64,000 nt of DNA from assembly GCA_039545355.1 (NCBI GenBank), contig BCJJ01000017.1, positions 558,001-622,000 on the forward strand, given 5' to 3'. Below are positions 47,088 through 56,544 of the stretch, piece after piece (within the stretch, counting starts at the first letter, position 1; every line of letters starts with the position of its first letter). The notes under the pieces are model-generated. The model saw only the letters and a list, made by a program, of their open reading frames with translations. It had not been told where the DNA came from and did not search any database. Made by a program: the position numbers and the translations under genes. The stretch is from Trichosporon coremiiforme (taxonomy: Eukaryota > Basidiomycota > Tremellomycetes > Trichosporonales > Trichosporonaceae).

Positions 47088-48126
47088 ATGGGCAGCAACG
47101 ACAACAACAAGGGCAAGGCGCCCAAGGTCCATGCGGGCGAGAGCTTCGCCGACGCCGTGCGCGAGGGCACCTCGGCCGACCCGAACGGGGACCAGAACGC
47201 CCGTCTGAAGCCCGGAGAGACGTACGCCGACGCGGTCCAAGAAGGTCTGCCCGAGAACAGCTCTTCCTCGGACGCACCGCCCGCATACACTGCGAACGGC
47301 GCCAAGGCATCGGACAGCAAGACGCCTTCCTCGGTGCAGGCGCAGTCTGGTTCCTCCTCGCAGCAGAACAACAAGAGCCACGCCCTGCACCTCCCCAACG
47401 CGCACCACAGCCACCGGCTCGGGTCGCCCAGTCCCTCGCCCTCGCCTGGCGGGCACCGTCATGGCCACTCGCACCCGCACTCCCACCACTTCTCGACCGG
47501 CGGCGGAGGTGGAGGCGGCGGCGGTATCTTTGCGGCGCAGTTTGGGCCGGGTGGCGACGAGGAGGGCGTCGTCATGGTTCCCGAACGCGAGTACATCTAC
47601 GCCCTCATGCGCGCGCGTCGCAGGTTCTGGGCGACGCTGTTCTGGGCGCTTCTTATCTATCTCGTTGCTGGGTAAGTTCTGACCTCCCTATCGCAATACG
47701 TATTGGTCACTTGGTGGGCCCCCAGCCCAATCGGGCGATCTAGCCAAGCATCTCGGACAGCTTCCCGGACGCTGCGAAGGTCTATATAGACCGTCGGCGG
47801 GCCCTGCCTTGCGGAGGTGTCCTCCCCATGCCCTCCATCCGGGGTTCAGGACCCAGGGTCCGAGAAAACACAGCAGCTTCTTCCACGACCGACGTTTGAA
47901 CGAGCTAACACCCAGTGCCATTGTTGGCGGCGGCGTCGCTGACGCCAACTCGCACAAGGGCAAGCACAGGGACAAGGACGGCAAATGGCACGACCACGCT
48001 GTCGGCGTCACCGAGCAGAAGGAGGAGAGGCTCGCGTTCGTCCGTGTCGGTGTCCCCGCCGATCGCAGCCAGGAGGTCGATATGCCGTGGGACTACAGGG
48101 TGCAGGACGTGACGGCGCCTGAGTAA
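47088..48126 (+). CDS. Hypothetical one-helix membrane protein, His/Gly-rich
   Basis: Exon 1 (47088-47671) and exon 2 (47916-48126) flank a 244-nt intron and give 264 residues. The N-terminus holds two similar motifs, ESFADAVREG and ETYADAVQEG, about 28 residues apart. Then comes a Ser/Gln-rich stretch, a His-rich stretch (GHRHGHSHPHSHH, ~125-137) and a Gly9 run. One membrane helix follows (FWATLFWALLIYLVAGAIVGGGV, ~183-205) and the intron interrupts it. The C-terminal ~60 residues are charged. No family recognised. The His cluster could bind metal, but low complexity alone would also explain it. The intron is much longer than others here. Confidence 0.75.
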
Positions 48127-49809
48127 CGACCTTATCGATGAGGTGTACGAGATGTACGAGAGTGTAGGATGAAGGCTGATGAAGTTGTGTTTGGTATCTA
48201 GCAGCGTGTTCAGTTGCCAGAGGAAGCCGTTACACTCACCAGTGTACAGACGACATGAAGTCAGCGCCTGTCAGCAGCATACAGGCATGTCTCCCAGGGC
48301 GGCGCCATACCCCAGTGCAGTGGACCAGCGGTATGGAACTCGCGAGACAACGACTCGTTCCTTGTCGCTGTTCCACAACAGCGGGTCAGCGAGCTGTGCG
48401 CCTCACTCGATCTCAGCGTGCTTGACATGTCAGTCTGGAAAGATAACCCCCAACACTCAATGTCGCTACAGATACGTATCCCAGATCTCTTGCTCAACTG
48501 CGTGCGTGCCTGCGCCCTCGTTGCTTTCCGACTTCCGCAAGGCCCTCGTCAGGTCACGCCTCTTGTCCAATGATGGAAGCATTCAGAGCCGTTCAAAGCC
48601 GGTACGAGAGTTTTGCGCACGCACGCACGTCTGGCTCGTCACCGAAGTCTCACGTCATCCACCATTCATTCTGTGCACAGGTGCCGCGTCCTGGCCGCTT
48701 TGTCGGGGCTCTGCTAATCCGTTCCCTCTCTTCCAGGTGTTTGGAAACCACGCGCGCAGCGCGTGTTGACATTCGAAGAGCCGTGTCCGAGGTCACCGAT
48801 CGAAGTGACAGCCGATCGCCCAATGGGCGCACTCGTGTCAGCCGCGGTTCGTGTTTTCATCCGCCTTTTCTGTCGCAACCTCTGCCTAACGAGGCTGCAA
48901 TGCACACATGCGCACTGGGCGCGCACATGAGCTCATTGATGCAGGGCATCCAGCATTCCAGGGAGTTCGCTTGCAGCGACGCTTCCCGTGCAGAGCAACC
49001 ACGCGCGCTTAGATCTCCTCAGCCCCATGTTCCAGCAACTCGGTCTCGTTCCCTGCAGTGGTGGGCGAGAGTGCGTGCCCGCGCGGTGCGGGCGGGCTAT
49101 TCCTCCGCGATCGCCCTGCAGCAGCCCTACAAAACGGCATTCGGACCATCGAAATCGTCTAGCGTATTCTGACGGCCGTTCACTACAGACGCTTCGTACA
49201 CATCTGTTCCACAGCTCTCTTATCTTTATCATCCATGCATGAAGATACACATCGGTTTATAAGTGATCCGCACATCTTCGTAAGCCGCACGCTGATCTTC
49301 ACTCTGTTTAGTCAGGTTCGGTGTCTACGGTGCGGAATCGCGTGCGGGATCAGGCGTACCTGCGGACCTGGCACATTCTGGCGTTCACTATCAGACAAAA
49401 TCGCGCGCTGTGATTGGCCGATCAAGCGCGGTGCCTGTACGTCATCTGCACTCCTGTCCTGTCGACCCTCTGCAAGTCTCGCAGGTGACAAAGCCGTGGG
49501 TAGTGAATGCGCTCTGTGACACGGTCAGGCGCAATGCAGAGATTGGATTCCAGGCTCCCGGGCCAAGGAACCGCCGCACTTACCCTGTTCCCACTCCTCG
49601 TTAAGACGTTTCGGTCAGCTCGGTCATCACCAGCCCTGTCCAGCGCCGAACCCGAATGTCGATCCCCGTCGCACACCAGTATAAATACCAACCTGCGTGT
49701 GTCGGATCGGTTCCGCATCCTTCCCACAACCTCAACACGACTCCGAAGCACACCCAGCTTCCACCCGTAAACTACAACCTACACCATTTTCACCTCGAAA
49801 GCACTCAGA
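48127..49809. other. Intergenic region, about 1.7 kb
   Basis: Scattered frames up to 200 codons in both orientations overlap each other and have no domain or splice support. The last ~150 bases (49660-49809, AC/CT-rich) are the likely leader of the pirin gene. Confidence 0.45.
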
Positions 49810-50850
49810 ATGGCATCCAAGGGCCTCGGCAACGTCGTCGAGCTTCAGCGCCCCTGGCAGGGCGTTGGCCCCTTCATCTTTGGCTCGCACCATGTCGACG
49901 CCTACCCCGCTGCGGCTAAGGGCACCATGGGCCCGCCGGCCGCTGACCTCAAGGGCCGCAACATCGGCATGGACATGCGCAACGCCTCCGGTACTGGATG
50001 GAACATGTACCATGGCGAGAAGATCCCCGGTTTCCCCGCCCACCCCCACACCGGCTTCGAGACTGTCTCCATCGTTGGCAGCGGCATCGTTGACCACGCC
50101 GACTCGCTTGGCGCCGGCGCGCGCTACGGCAAGGGCGACGTACAGTGGGTCACCACCGGACGCGGAGTTGTCCACTCAGAGATGTTCCCGCTGCTGAGGG
50201 ACGACGCTCCCAACCCGTTCGAGATGTATCAGCTCTGGCTCAACCTTCCCGCCTCCAAGAAGAAGGTGCCCGCCGAGTTCACGATGCAGTGGGACGAGAA
50301 GATCCCCATCGTCCGCCGCGAGACAGGCCAGGGCTGTGCCTCTGTCCGTGTCATTGCCGGTGCATTTGACGGCGTCGACCCCCTCCCGCCCCCCGTCAAC
50401 TCGTACGCCGCCGACCCCGAGGGCGACGTCGCGATCTGGCTCATCGAGATGGAGCCCCGGTCCGCCATCAAGCTCCCCGCCATGAACAAGGATAAGACGG
50501 AGCGCATGCTTTACGTGCACAAGGGCGGCGCAGCGTCCATCGATGGCCAGACCGTCACGGACGGCAACGGCTTCAAGCAGACCAAGAACGACCGCCTCAC
50601 CATCACCAATGGCCCCAAGCACTCCACCATCCTCGTCCTCCAGGGCGTCCCCATCAACGAGCCCTATGTCCAGCGCGGCCCCTTCGTCACCAACTCGGAG
50701 CAGGAGCTCAACCAGGCCTACGCGGAGTACCAGCGCACCCAGTTCGGTGGATGGCCTTGGGACTCGGACCAGCCCGTGTACCCCCGCGACGAACCCCGTT
50801 TCGCCATCCACGGCAAGGGCCAGAAGAAGGAGTACCCCACCGACAAGTGA
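49810..50850 (+). CDS. Pirin family cupin protein
   Basis: An iron-binding bicupin. Family members act as nuclear co-factors or quercetinases; which applies here is unknown. The 346-residue frame has no intron. The metal-binding signature is intact: HPHTGFET (His78, His80), then DHADSLGAGARY and GDVQWVTTGRGVVHSEM (His122, Glu124), equal to the three His and one Glu of human pirin. The C-terminal cupin half follows, and the protein ends in a Gln/Lys-rich tail. It is slightly longer than human pirin (290) because of an insert near residues 205-230 and the tail. Codon bias is very strong (nearly all C/G third positions), suggesting high expression. Confidence 0.93.
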   Translation: MASKGLGNVVELQRPWQGVGPFIFGSHHVDAYPAAAKGTMGPPAADLKGRNIGMDMRNASGTGWNMYHGEKIPGFPAHPHTGFETVSIVGSGIVDHADSLGAGARYGKGDVQWVTTGRGVVHSEMFPLLRDDAPNPFEMYQLWLNLPASKKKVPAEFTMQWDEKIPIVRRETGQGCASVRVIAGAFDGVDPLPPPVNSYAADPEGDVAIWLIEMEPRSAIKLPAMNKDKTERMLYVHKGGAASIDGQTVTDGNGFKQTKNDRLTITNGPKHSTILVLQGVPINEPYVQRGPFVTNSEQELNQAYAEYQRTQFGGWPWDSDQPVYPRDEPRFAIHGKGQKKEYPTDK

Positions 50851-51485
50851 CTCGATCACCCCAAAAGCAAACTCTAGGTACATAGGACAGTGTCTTTTTA
50901 GCAGCAATTTATAGTGTATGCAGTAGAATCTTATTCTTATCCCAAGCAATGGAGCGTAAGAAGCACAGAAGAGGCACATGAAAGTCAGCAACGGACCAAA
51001 TCGAAAGACGGCAAAAGCAGCACTGCGCAGGCAGCGGCCAGTACCAAGACAACCGCCCGCCAGGTTATCGATGTAAAATGCATATCTCTGGACGTCTATG
51101 AACTATGTTATATGTTCGAGCAACACGAGAAGCTGTAACTATTCTAGTATGTGAGATGAGATCGCAAACGACGGACGCTGCGAGTGGGACCAGCGCAAAT
51201 CGGCCGTGTCAGTGACATCTTCGCGTGCCGTGGTCGCCCACGTGCACTCAAGCAAGGGCAGATCTTTGCGCGGCAGGCTCGTCCAGGCGCGGAAGCTGGG
51301 GCAGCTGAGCCCCCGGCGCCGTGATGACGCCCGAGTCCCAAACGTCACGCACAGCGCGTGCGGAGGGGTCGGTACGACCGCTGACGACGTGAGCTTACTC
51401 TGCTACATTGAAGCTCTCGGATCTTGACAAAGGAGGGACTTTACTTCCTCGTCCGGCCGAAGGCCGCGAGATACGTGACTCGTAC
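50851..51485. other. Convergent 3' region between pirin and sirtuin genes
   Basis: AT-rich near 50860-51140 (pirin 3' UTR). The right part may carry a short extra 3' exon of the sirtuin, because the last sirtuin exon ends in a good donor (gtgagt at 51489-51484). Confidence 0.45.
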
Positions 51486-52845
51486 TCACCTCAGAAGATC
51501 CTCGAGCGCGGTCCTCATGACCGGACCTGCCACCCGGTCCATGCGGAAGATGTCGAGCTCATCGGCGCGCGATGGGCCCTGCGAGATGAGCAGGACGGGT
51601 TTGCCGGCTTCGTACGCCCGCTTTATCAGGCGGAAGGCGGAGTAGGTGGCAAGCGTCGAGCCGAGGACAAGCAGGCGAGACGCGGCGTCGATTAGTTGGA
51701 ACCTGAGGTCAGTTTCCCAAAGGAATAGCCGCATCTGGAGTTGCAAAGAGAGGATGCGAGAAAGTGAAGGTGTACTCACGACTCGTCCTTAACATACGAC
51801 GGAAGTGTCTCACCGAAGAAGATGACGTTCGGCTTCACGACGCCCTCCTGGCCGTCGGCGGCACACTGTGAGCACGGCGGGACCACGAAGTTCGCGTAGT
51901 CAGCTCCGGGGAGCTCGACATCTCCGTCCGGATTCGTGCGGGGCATTCTGATGTCAGCTACGTCGAAGGGATCTGGCGCGAGTTACCTTCCCTCAGCGAC
52001 CATGTCACGCGCCTCCTGGTCCCAGATCGGATTCAGATCTCCGAGCATTTTCTGCCACTCGTCTCGTGTTCCCTCGTGCCCGTTCTGCAGGCAGTGCACC
52101 TTGGCGAGCGTGCCGTGCAGTTCGAGAATCCTAGAGGCCGCCGCACGTGCCCCGTGCTCACCGAAGGCAGCCTGCAGCTTCATGAGCGCCTTGCGGTGAA
52201 GGTTGTCCACATTCTGAGTCAGCAAGCCGTGGCTGATACCCAGTGCCTGCAGAGAGGCGAGGTAGATGTGGAGCGGGTTCGGACGAGCAGCCTTGACAGG
52301 CGGATAACCGAGGAAGGATCGCGCCCAGTCTAGAGTAAGCTTAGAACGCAGTGACCAGGCAGCACTCACATCGTTTCCGGAACAGTTCGCCGCGCGAAGA
52401 GTTTTCTACGAGCTCGCCGTAAAAGATGGGACTGTTGTTAGCTTGAATGGACGCCTACCTAAGCTATGATGAAAGGGGAAGTATGCCATTGCGATCGTGA
52501 AGGGGTTGGGAAAGCAGGGTTATACCTCATAGATGCAGACGGATAAGGAGAGCAGGTGACTCACTGGTAGTTTGGGTTCATGTATGCGCCTTCCTTCCCT
52601 CGATAGGCTCGAATGCCCGAGTCGACACTGACGCCTGCGCCCGTGACGATAAGCGTGCCCTCGGCGCCTCTCGGACCCGGGGGCTGCGCGCCCTCCTTCA
52701 AGCCGGCGCGACTTGCATCAGCGTCCTTTTCGCCGCGAAGGAAGCCGGCAACCCACTTGCCCGCCTCGGCGACGGGCATCCGCGTAAGCGGACCTGGCGG
52801 AAGTGGAGGCCGGTCTGGGAGCTTCGGTATCGAGATGCGGACCAT
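51486..52845 (-). CDS. Class II (SIRT4-like) NAD-dependent protein deacylase
   Basis: A sirtuin that uses NAD to remove acyl groups from lysine; family members are mitochondrial. Exons 52845-52565, 52431-52370, 52329-51987, 51947-51780 and 51702-51486 give 356 residues, with introns of 133, 40, 39 and 77 nt. Motifs present: GAGVSVDSGIRAYRG (NAD, ~70), YWARSFLGYP (spanning an intron), TQNVDNLHRKA, ELHGT with the catalytic His near 187, PNVIFFGE, LGSTLATYSAFR and ISQGPSRADE. The zinc site is odd. CSQC (~253) is intact but the first pair reads CLQN followed by GH, so one Cys is missing. The frame reads four residues past a strong donor before the stop, so one more small exon may exist. The N-terminus (MVRISIPKLPDRPPLPPG) is not a clear presequence. 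Confidence 0.9.
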
Positions 52846-53571
52846 GGCGAGAGCTGGGAACCCAACGGGGTACTAAAGATGCTGTCGAAGAGTGGCGAAG
52901 GCGAGCGCTGGAAGGGAAGTAAGATCAAAGTCGCTGCTGCAGTGGAGTCAGGTTGGAAATGACCGTTGGTGTCGACTTTTCGATCGGAGGTGGAGATCTC
53001 TCGGATTAGTCAACCATTCGCTTCCGAGATAAACATGTGTGGCTACGATGACATCAGTGCTTCATCATATGCTAAGCGCTCCGACCTCGATCCCGACTGC
53101 AACTCGGTTTGTACATGCACAAATCACATTGTTCTACTCTATATCCAGTCGTAACTTAACGGCGGGATACCCCCGTCCGACGCGCACAGCGGGCGGGGCT
53201 ATGCGTTGCGCCTTCTTCAGAAACTTTGCTGCTTGCACACTTCGTGCGGTTCCACATTCGGGTCACGGCACTGCTGGGGATCCTCGGAGACTATTGGTAC
53301 ACTTGTTTACTTGGTGGGGTTGGTTTGTTGATGCAAATGGCGGAGACGAGCGATAGAGAGGAGAAAGAAGAGAGAGAAGCGAGAGAAATCGAATCAAGAT
53401 GAACCTGGAGTAACGAAGCGGAGCGAAAACGAAAGAGACGATAGAAATCGAAAACAGAAGTGGGCGGGAAGTCGGCAGGCTCTAACAATCTGCGCTGTCG
53501 GTGTAGATAGTGGTGGCTCTGGGGGGTAGGGGATGTTGTGCCGATAGTGGTATGCCAGGGGGTTCTGCACT
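52846..53571. other. Intergenic region between sirtuin and Wee1-like genes
   Basis: About 730 bases with the sirtuin promoter and the kinase 3' UTR. It is AT-richer near 52960-53160 and purine-rich near 53340-53460. No gene or RNA seen. Confidence 0.5.
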
Positions 53572-56544
53572 CTAGGCATCCCCCATGACAACGTCGCCCT
53601 CACCGTCGATCGACTCGGTGATCGTACTGGGCACGGGCGTAGGGGGAACTGCGAAGCCATCGAGAACGGTGTGCAGCCAACGCGGGTCCTCGGGGGCCAG
53701 AGCAGGTCCGCCAGACCAAGATCGCTTCACAATCGGGTGCTCGCTGATGGTTTGGATAGTCGGTCGCGAGTCGGGGTTGGAGCTGAGGCAGTTCGTGATG
53801 AGGTCGACGAGCGCCGAGGACAACGGGGACAGGTCAAGCCAGGTGAAGTTGTCCTCGCGCAGCGCATGCCAACCAGCACCTCCGTCAGGCAGGTAGATGT
53901 TCATGGCGCTCTCGAGAATGACAAGGCCGAAGCTGAAGATGTCGGCAGCCATGACGAAGACGCCGCGGAGCATCTCGGGCGGCATGTATACACGGTCGCC
54001 CTCGCGCTCAAGCTTCTCCTCCCGGCCGTCACCAATCGAACCGCCGAGTCCAGAGCCAGCGATGATCTCCGCGGGCGATACACGCGGCCACCGCGTAGCA
54101 AGACCAAAGTCGGCAACCTTGAGGCTGCGGTCGGCGCCCACGAGAATGTTGTCGGGCTTGATGTCGAAGTGGATCACACCGTTGGAGTGCAGGTGGTTCA
54201 GGCCGTCGGCCAGATCACGAACCATCTTCCACACGCGGCCCTCGTCGAGACGCTCATTCTCATGACCGTAAACCTGAAGGAAGGCGGCTAGAGACCCAAC
54301 GCAAGCCTCGGTTTGGATGTAGAGCTGGCGATTCTGCTCCCAGGCATCCTCGAACTTGATGACATGGTCGTTGGGGGTTCTTGAAAGCAGACGGAGAATG
54401 TCGACCTCCTCAAGGTGGCGGAGACGGTCCTTGATTCCGTCAAACACTCCACGAGTCTTCTTCACGGCGAAAACGCCCTCGCCGTAACGCTCCTTAACCT
54501 GAAGCACAGACGAGAAAGCGCCTTTTCCGAGCGGGTTCATCACCACGAAGCGGGACTCGAAGATGTCCTCCTCGTCAGGAAGAATGGGCGACGCAACCGG
54601 GTGAGACTGGCGGTGTCGCATTCGTCGAGCACGGTCTGCGCGGTCCTTAGCCGAGCCGGTGAACTCGGGCAGCGAGAGGCGAGGGATGACCGCAGCATCG
54701 CGGGGAACGGATGCCGGTAAGAATCGCGTGGGCGAAGGCGACATCTCGTTCGCTATAGTCAGCGTATGCCGCGATACGAACAACTCACGAGCTAAGCTGC
54801 CACGGCCACCAGTACCCTTTGTAGGTGTAGAATCCTCCTCGCTGCTGAGACCCTCAGTAGCGTCACTTGCGCGGCGCAGCAGGCCAAGAGATGCGCGCTT
54901 CTCCTTGAGAGAAGTAGTCTTCTTCGACGAGCCGAGACGGTTAGACGGGCTTGACTGATCGGTGTCTGTTGCATCGCCGGGAGACGAAGTCATGGTAACG
55001 ACGAGGGCAGGCGGTTTGCGAGTGGACGGAGGCGGCATCATGCTCGAGCCCATGCCCATGTCAGCCGGCGCCGGCATGGCGGGCAGAGAGTTGGACAGGG
55101 ACATGCGGCCGGACGATCCGTGGGCGTGGGTAAAGCTGTGACGCTTCACTGGCGTGTCAGGCATCGAGGGCTTCTCGTCCAGGGGCTGGAAGCCAAAGCT
55201 AGAGACACCGTCACACAGGAAGTCAAACCGATCATGCTCGCCAGAACCCCTTCCATCACTGGGCTGGCCACCAAGCGTGTTACGGCCGCCGAAGGGGCGA
55301 GCACGCTTAACGGATGATCCGATCAGCAGGCTCTGCGACTTGGCCATCGTGCTTGGTCGGATCACGGACGGGGGAGGCATCTTCTGCTCGTCGAAGGACG
55401 CGGAGCCGAACGAGTCGCGAGGCCTAAACTTCTGCTTGAGGCTAAAGCCCGACGATGCGGCCTCGAAAACCTCCGGGTTGGGCTTGACGTCTTCGAAACG
55501 CGGGGTGGAAGTGATCGGAGGAGTGGTGCTGGAGCTGGAGGTGGACAGAGACGAAATAGACGTGTTTGAGTGGCTAAGCTCGGGCGGAGGAAGGCCACCG
55601 GAGAGAGACAAGGAAAGACCAGACTTGTGGCCGATGGAGCGGGAGATTGACTGTTCGCTGCGGTCGGTGATGGACGAGCGGCGATGCCGTCCGGTGTTAC
55701 CGAGCGACGATCGCACTTTGCGGGCGTGGATGAAGGCGGCGCCGAAAGGTGAGTCGTTCATCTTGTCGACCTGCAAATCGCCGAGAGAGACAGGCTTTTT
55801 CTGGGGAAGACCGTTGCGGTCCTTGGATCCTCGTCGAAGGGCGTTGGTGATGTTGAGGCGGGGTATTCTTGAACGCGATCCCATAGACCACGATGAAGAG
55901 TTGTTGTTGGTCTCTGACTGAGATGGGCGGAGAGTAAACAAAGCAGGCTGTGGGGGCGCAACCGGTGTCATCAGGGCGGGTTCATCATCGTCGATCAGGA
56001 GCGAGGGGCTGTCGGGGCTCTCCTGCATGAGTCTTCGTGGGCGGGGTGAAAACAGATCCTCGCCACTCTGCCCCCGGGCAGCCGCGAGACTGCGGCTGTG
56101 GCCGGGAACATGGCGAATGGGGCTGTCATCGTCGTGTAGCCGGAGCTTCTCGACTGCCGTGCCCATTCCACATGCAGGGGTCGGGCTCTCAGCCACAGGC
56201 GAAGAAGAACGTTGCGGGTCCGAGTCGTGCCCCGAGCGGTTCGGGGTCCATCCAGACAGAGGCGCGAGCGGGGGTCGCGGGGAAGAAATGAGGAAGTCGT
56301 AGTCATTGTTTCGCGGTGAGGGGGAAGGAGACAGCTTGTGCTTTCCCTTGTTGGAGAAGGGAGAGCGGAAGGAAGAGCTAGGCGGGGCATGGAAAGGGTT
56401 GAGGCTCTCGACGGAGGCCATTGCCTTCGAGCCCGCGGCCAGCGAGGGCATGTTGTACTGGTTGTGGTTCTCTGTCGTGACATACCACGTCGTGGGGCGC
56501 TGCCGCCTGGGGCGGACGACGGTCGTGACACTCTCGCCGGACAT
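53572..56544 (-). CDS. Wee1-type protein kinase (CDK inhibitory kinase)
   Basis: Likely phosphorylates the inhibitory tyrosine of the mitotic CDK and delays mitosis. The open frame is 990 residues; removing an apparent 36-nt in-frame intron (54788-54753) gives 978. The first ~650 residues are disordered with many Ser/Thr-Pro CDK sites, as in Wee1/Swe1 proteins. The kinase domain spans about 665-960: LGKGAFSSVLQVK (ATP loop), AVKKT (Lys), then IHFDIKPDNIL with Asp near 794 (HFD in place of HRD), VADFGLATRW (DFG), MPPEML and WHALREDN. The region GRVWKMVRDLADGLNHLHS resembles Wee1 in particular. The start is the ATG of MSGESVTTVV; the few codons before it begin with TTG. Wee1 rather than a general Ser/Thr kinase is inferred from these blocks. 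Confidence 0.88.
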   Translation of the reverse strand: MSGESVTTVVRPRRQRPTTWYVTTENHNQYNMPSLAAGSKAMASVESLNPFHAPPSSSFRSPFSNKGKHKLSPSPSPRNNDYDFLISSPRPPLAPLSGWTPNRSGHDSDPQRSSSPVAESPTPACGMGTAVEKLRLHDDDSPIRHVPGHSRSLAAARGQSGEDLFSPRPRRLMQESPDSPSLLIDDDEPALMTPVAPPQPALFTLRPSQSETNNNSSSWSMGSRSRIPRLNITNALRRGSKDRNGLPQKKPVSLGDLQVDKMNDSPFGAAFIHARKVRSSLGNTGRHRRSSITDRSEQSISRSIGHKSGLSLSLSGGLPPPELSHSNTSISSLSTSSSSTTPPITSTPRFEDVKPNPEVFEAASSGFSLKQKFRPRDSFGSASFDEQKMPPPSVIRPSTMAKSQSLLIGSSVKRARPFGGRNTLGGQPSDGRGSGEHDRFDFLCDGVSSFGFQPLDEKPSMPDTPVKRHSFTHAHGSSGRMSLSNSLPAMPAPADMGMGSSMMPPPSTRKPPALVVTMTSSPGDATDTDQSSPSNRLGSSKKTTSLKEKRASLGLLRRASDATEGLSSEEDSTPTKGTGGRGSLARELFVSRHTLTIANEMSPSPTRFLPASVPRDAAVIPRLSLPEFTGSAKDRADRARRMRHRQSHPVASPILPDEEDIFESRFVVMNPLGKGAFSSVLQVKERYGEGVFAVKKTRGVFDGIKDRLRHLEEVDILRLLSRTPNDHVIKFEDAWEQNRQLYIQTEACVGSLAAFLQVYGHENERLDEGRVWKMVRDLADGLNHLHSNGVIHFDIKPDNILVGADRSLKVADFGLATRWPRVSPAEIIAGSGLGGSIGDGREEKLEREGDRVYMPPEMLRGVFVMAADIFSFGLVILESAMNIYLPDGGAGWHALREDNFTWLDLSPLSSALVDLITNCLSSNPDSRPTIQTISEHPIVKRSWSGGPALAPEDPRWLHTVLDGFAVPPTPVPSTITESIDGEGDVVMGDA
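54753..54788 (-). other. Probable 36-nt intron retained in frame, Wee1-like gene
   Basis: gtgagt at the donor, ctgac as branch site and tatag as acceptor, 36 nt. Splicing changes SLAR-(12 residues)-NEMS to SLAPNEMS. Because the length is a multiple of three, both forms keep the frame. Confidence 0.6.
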
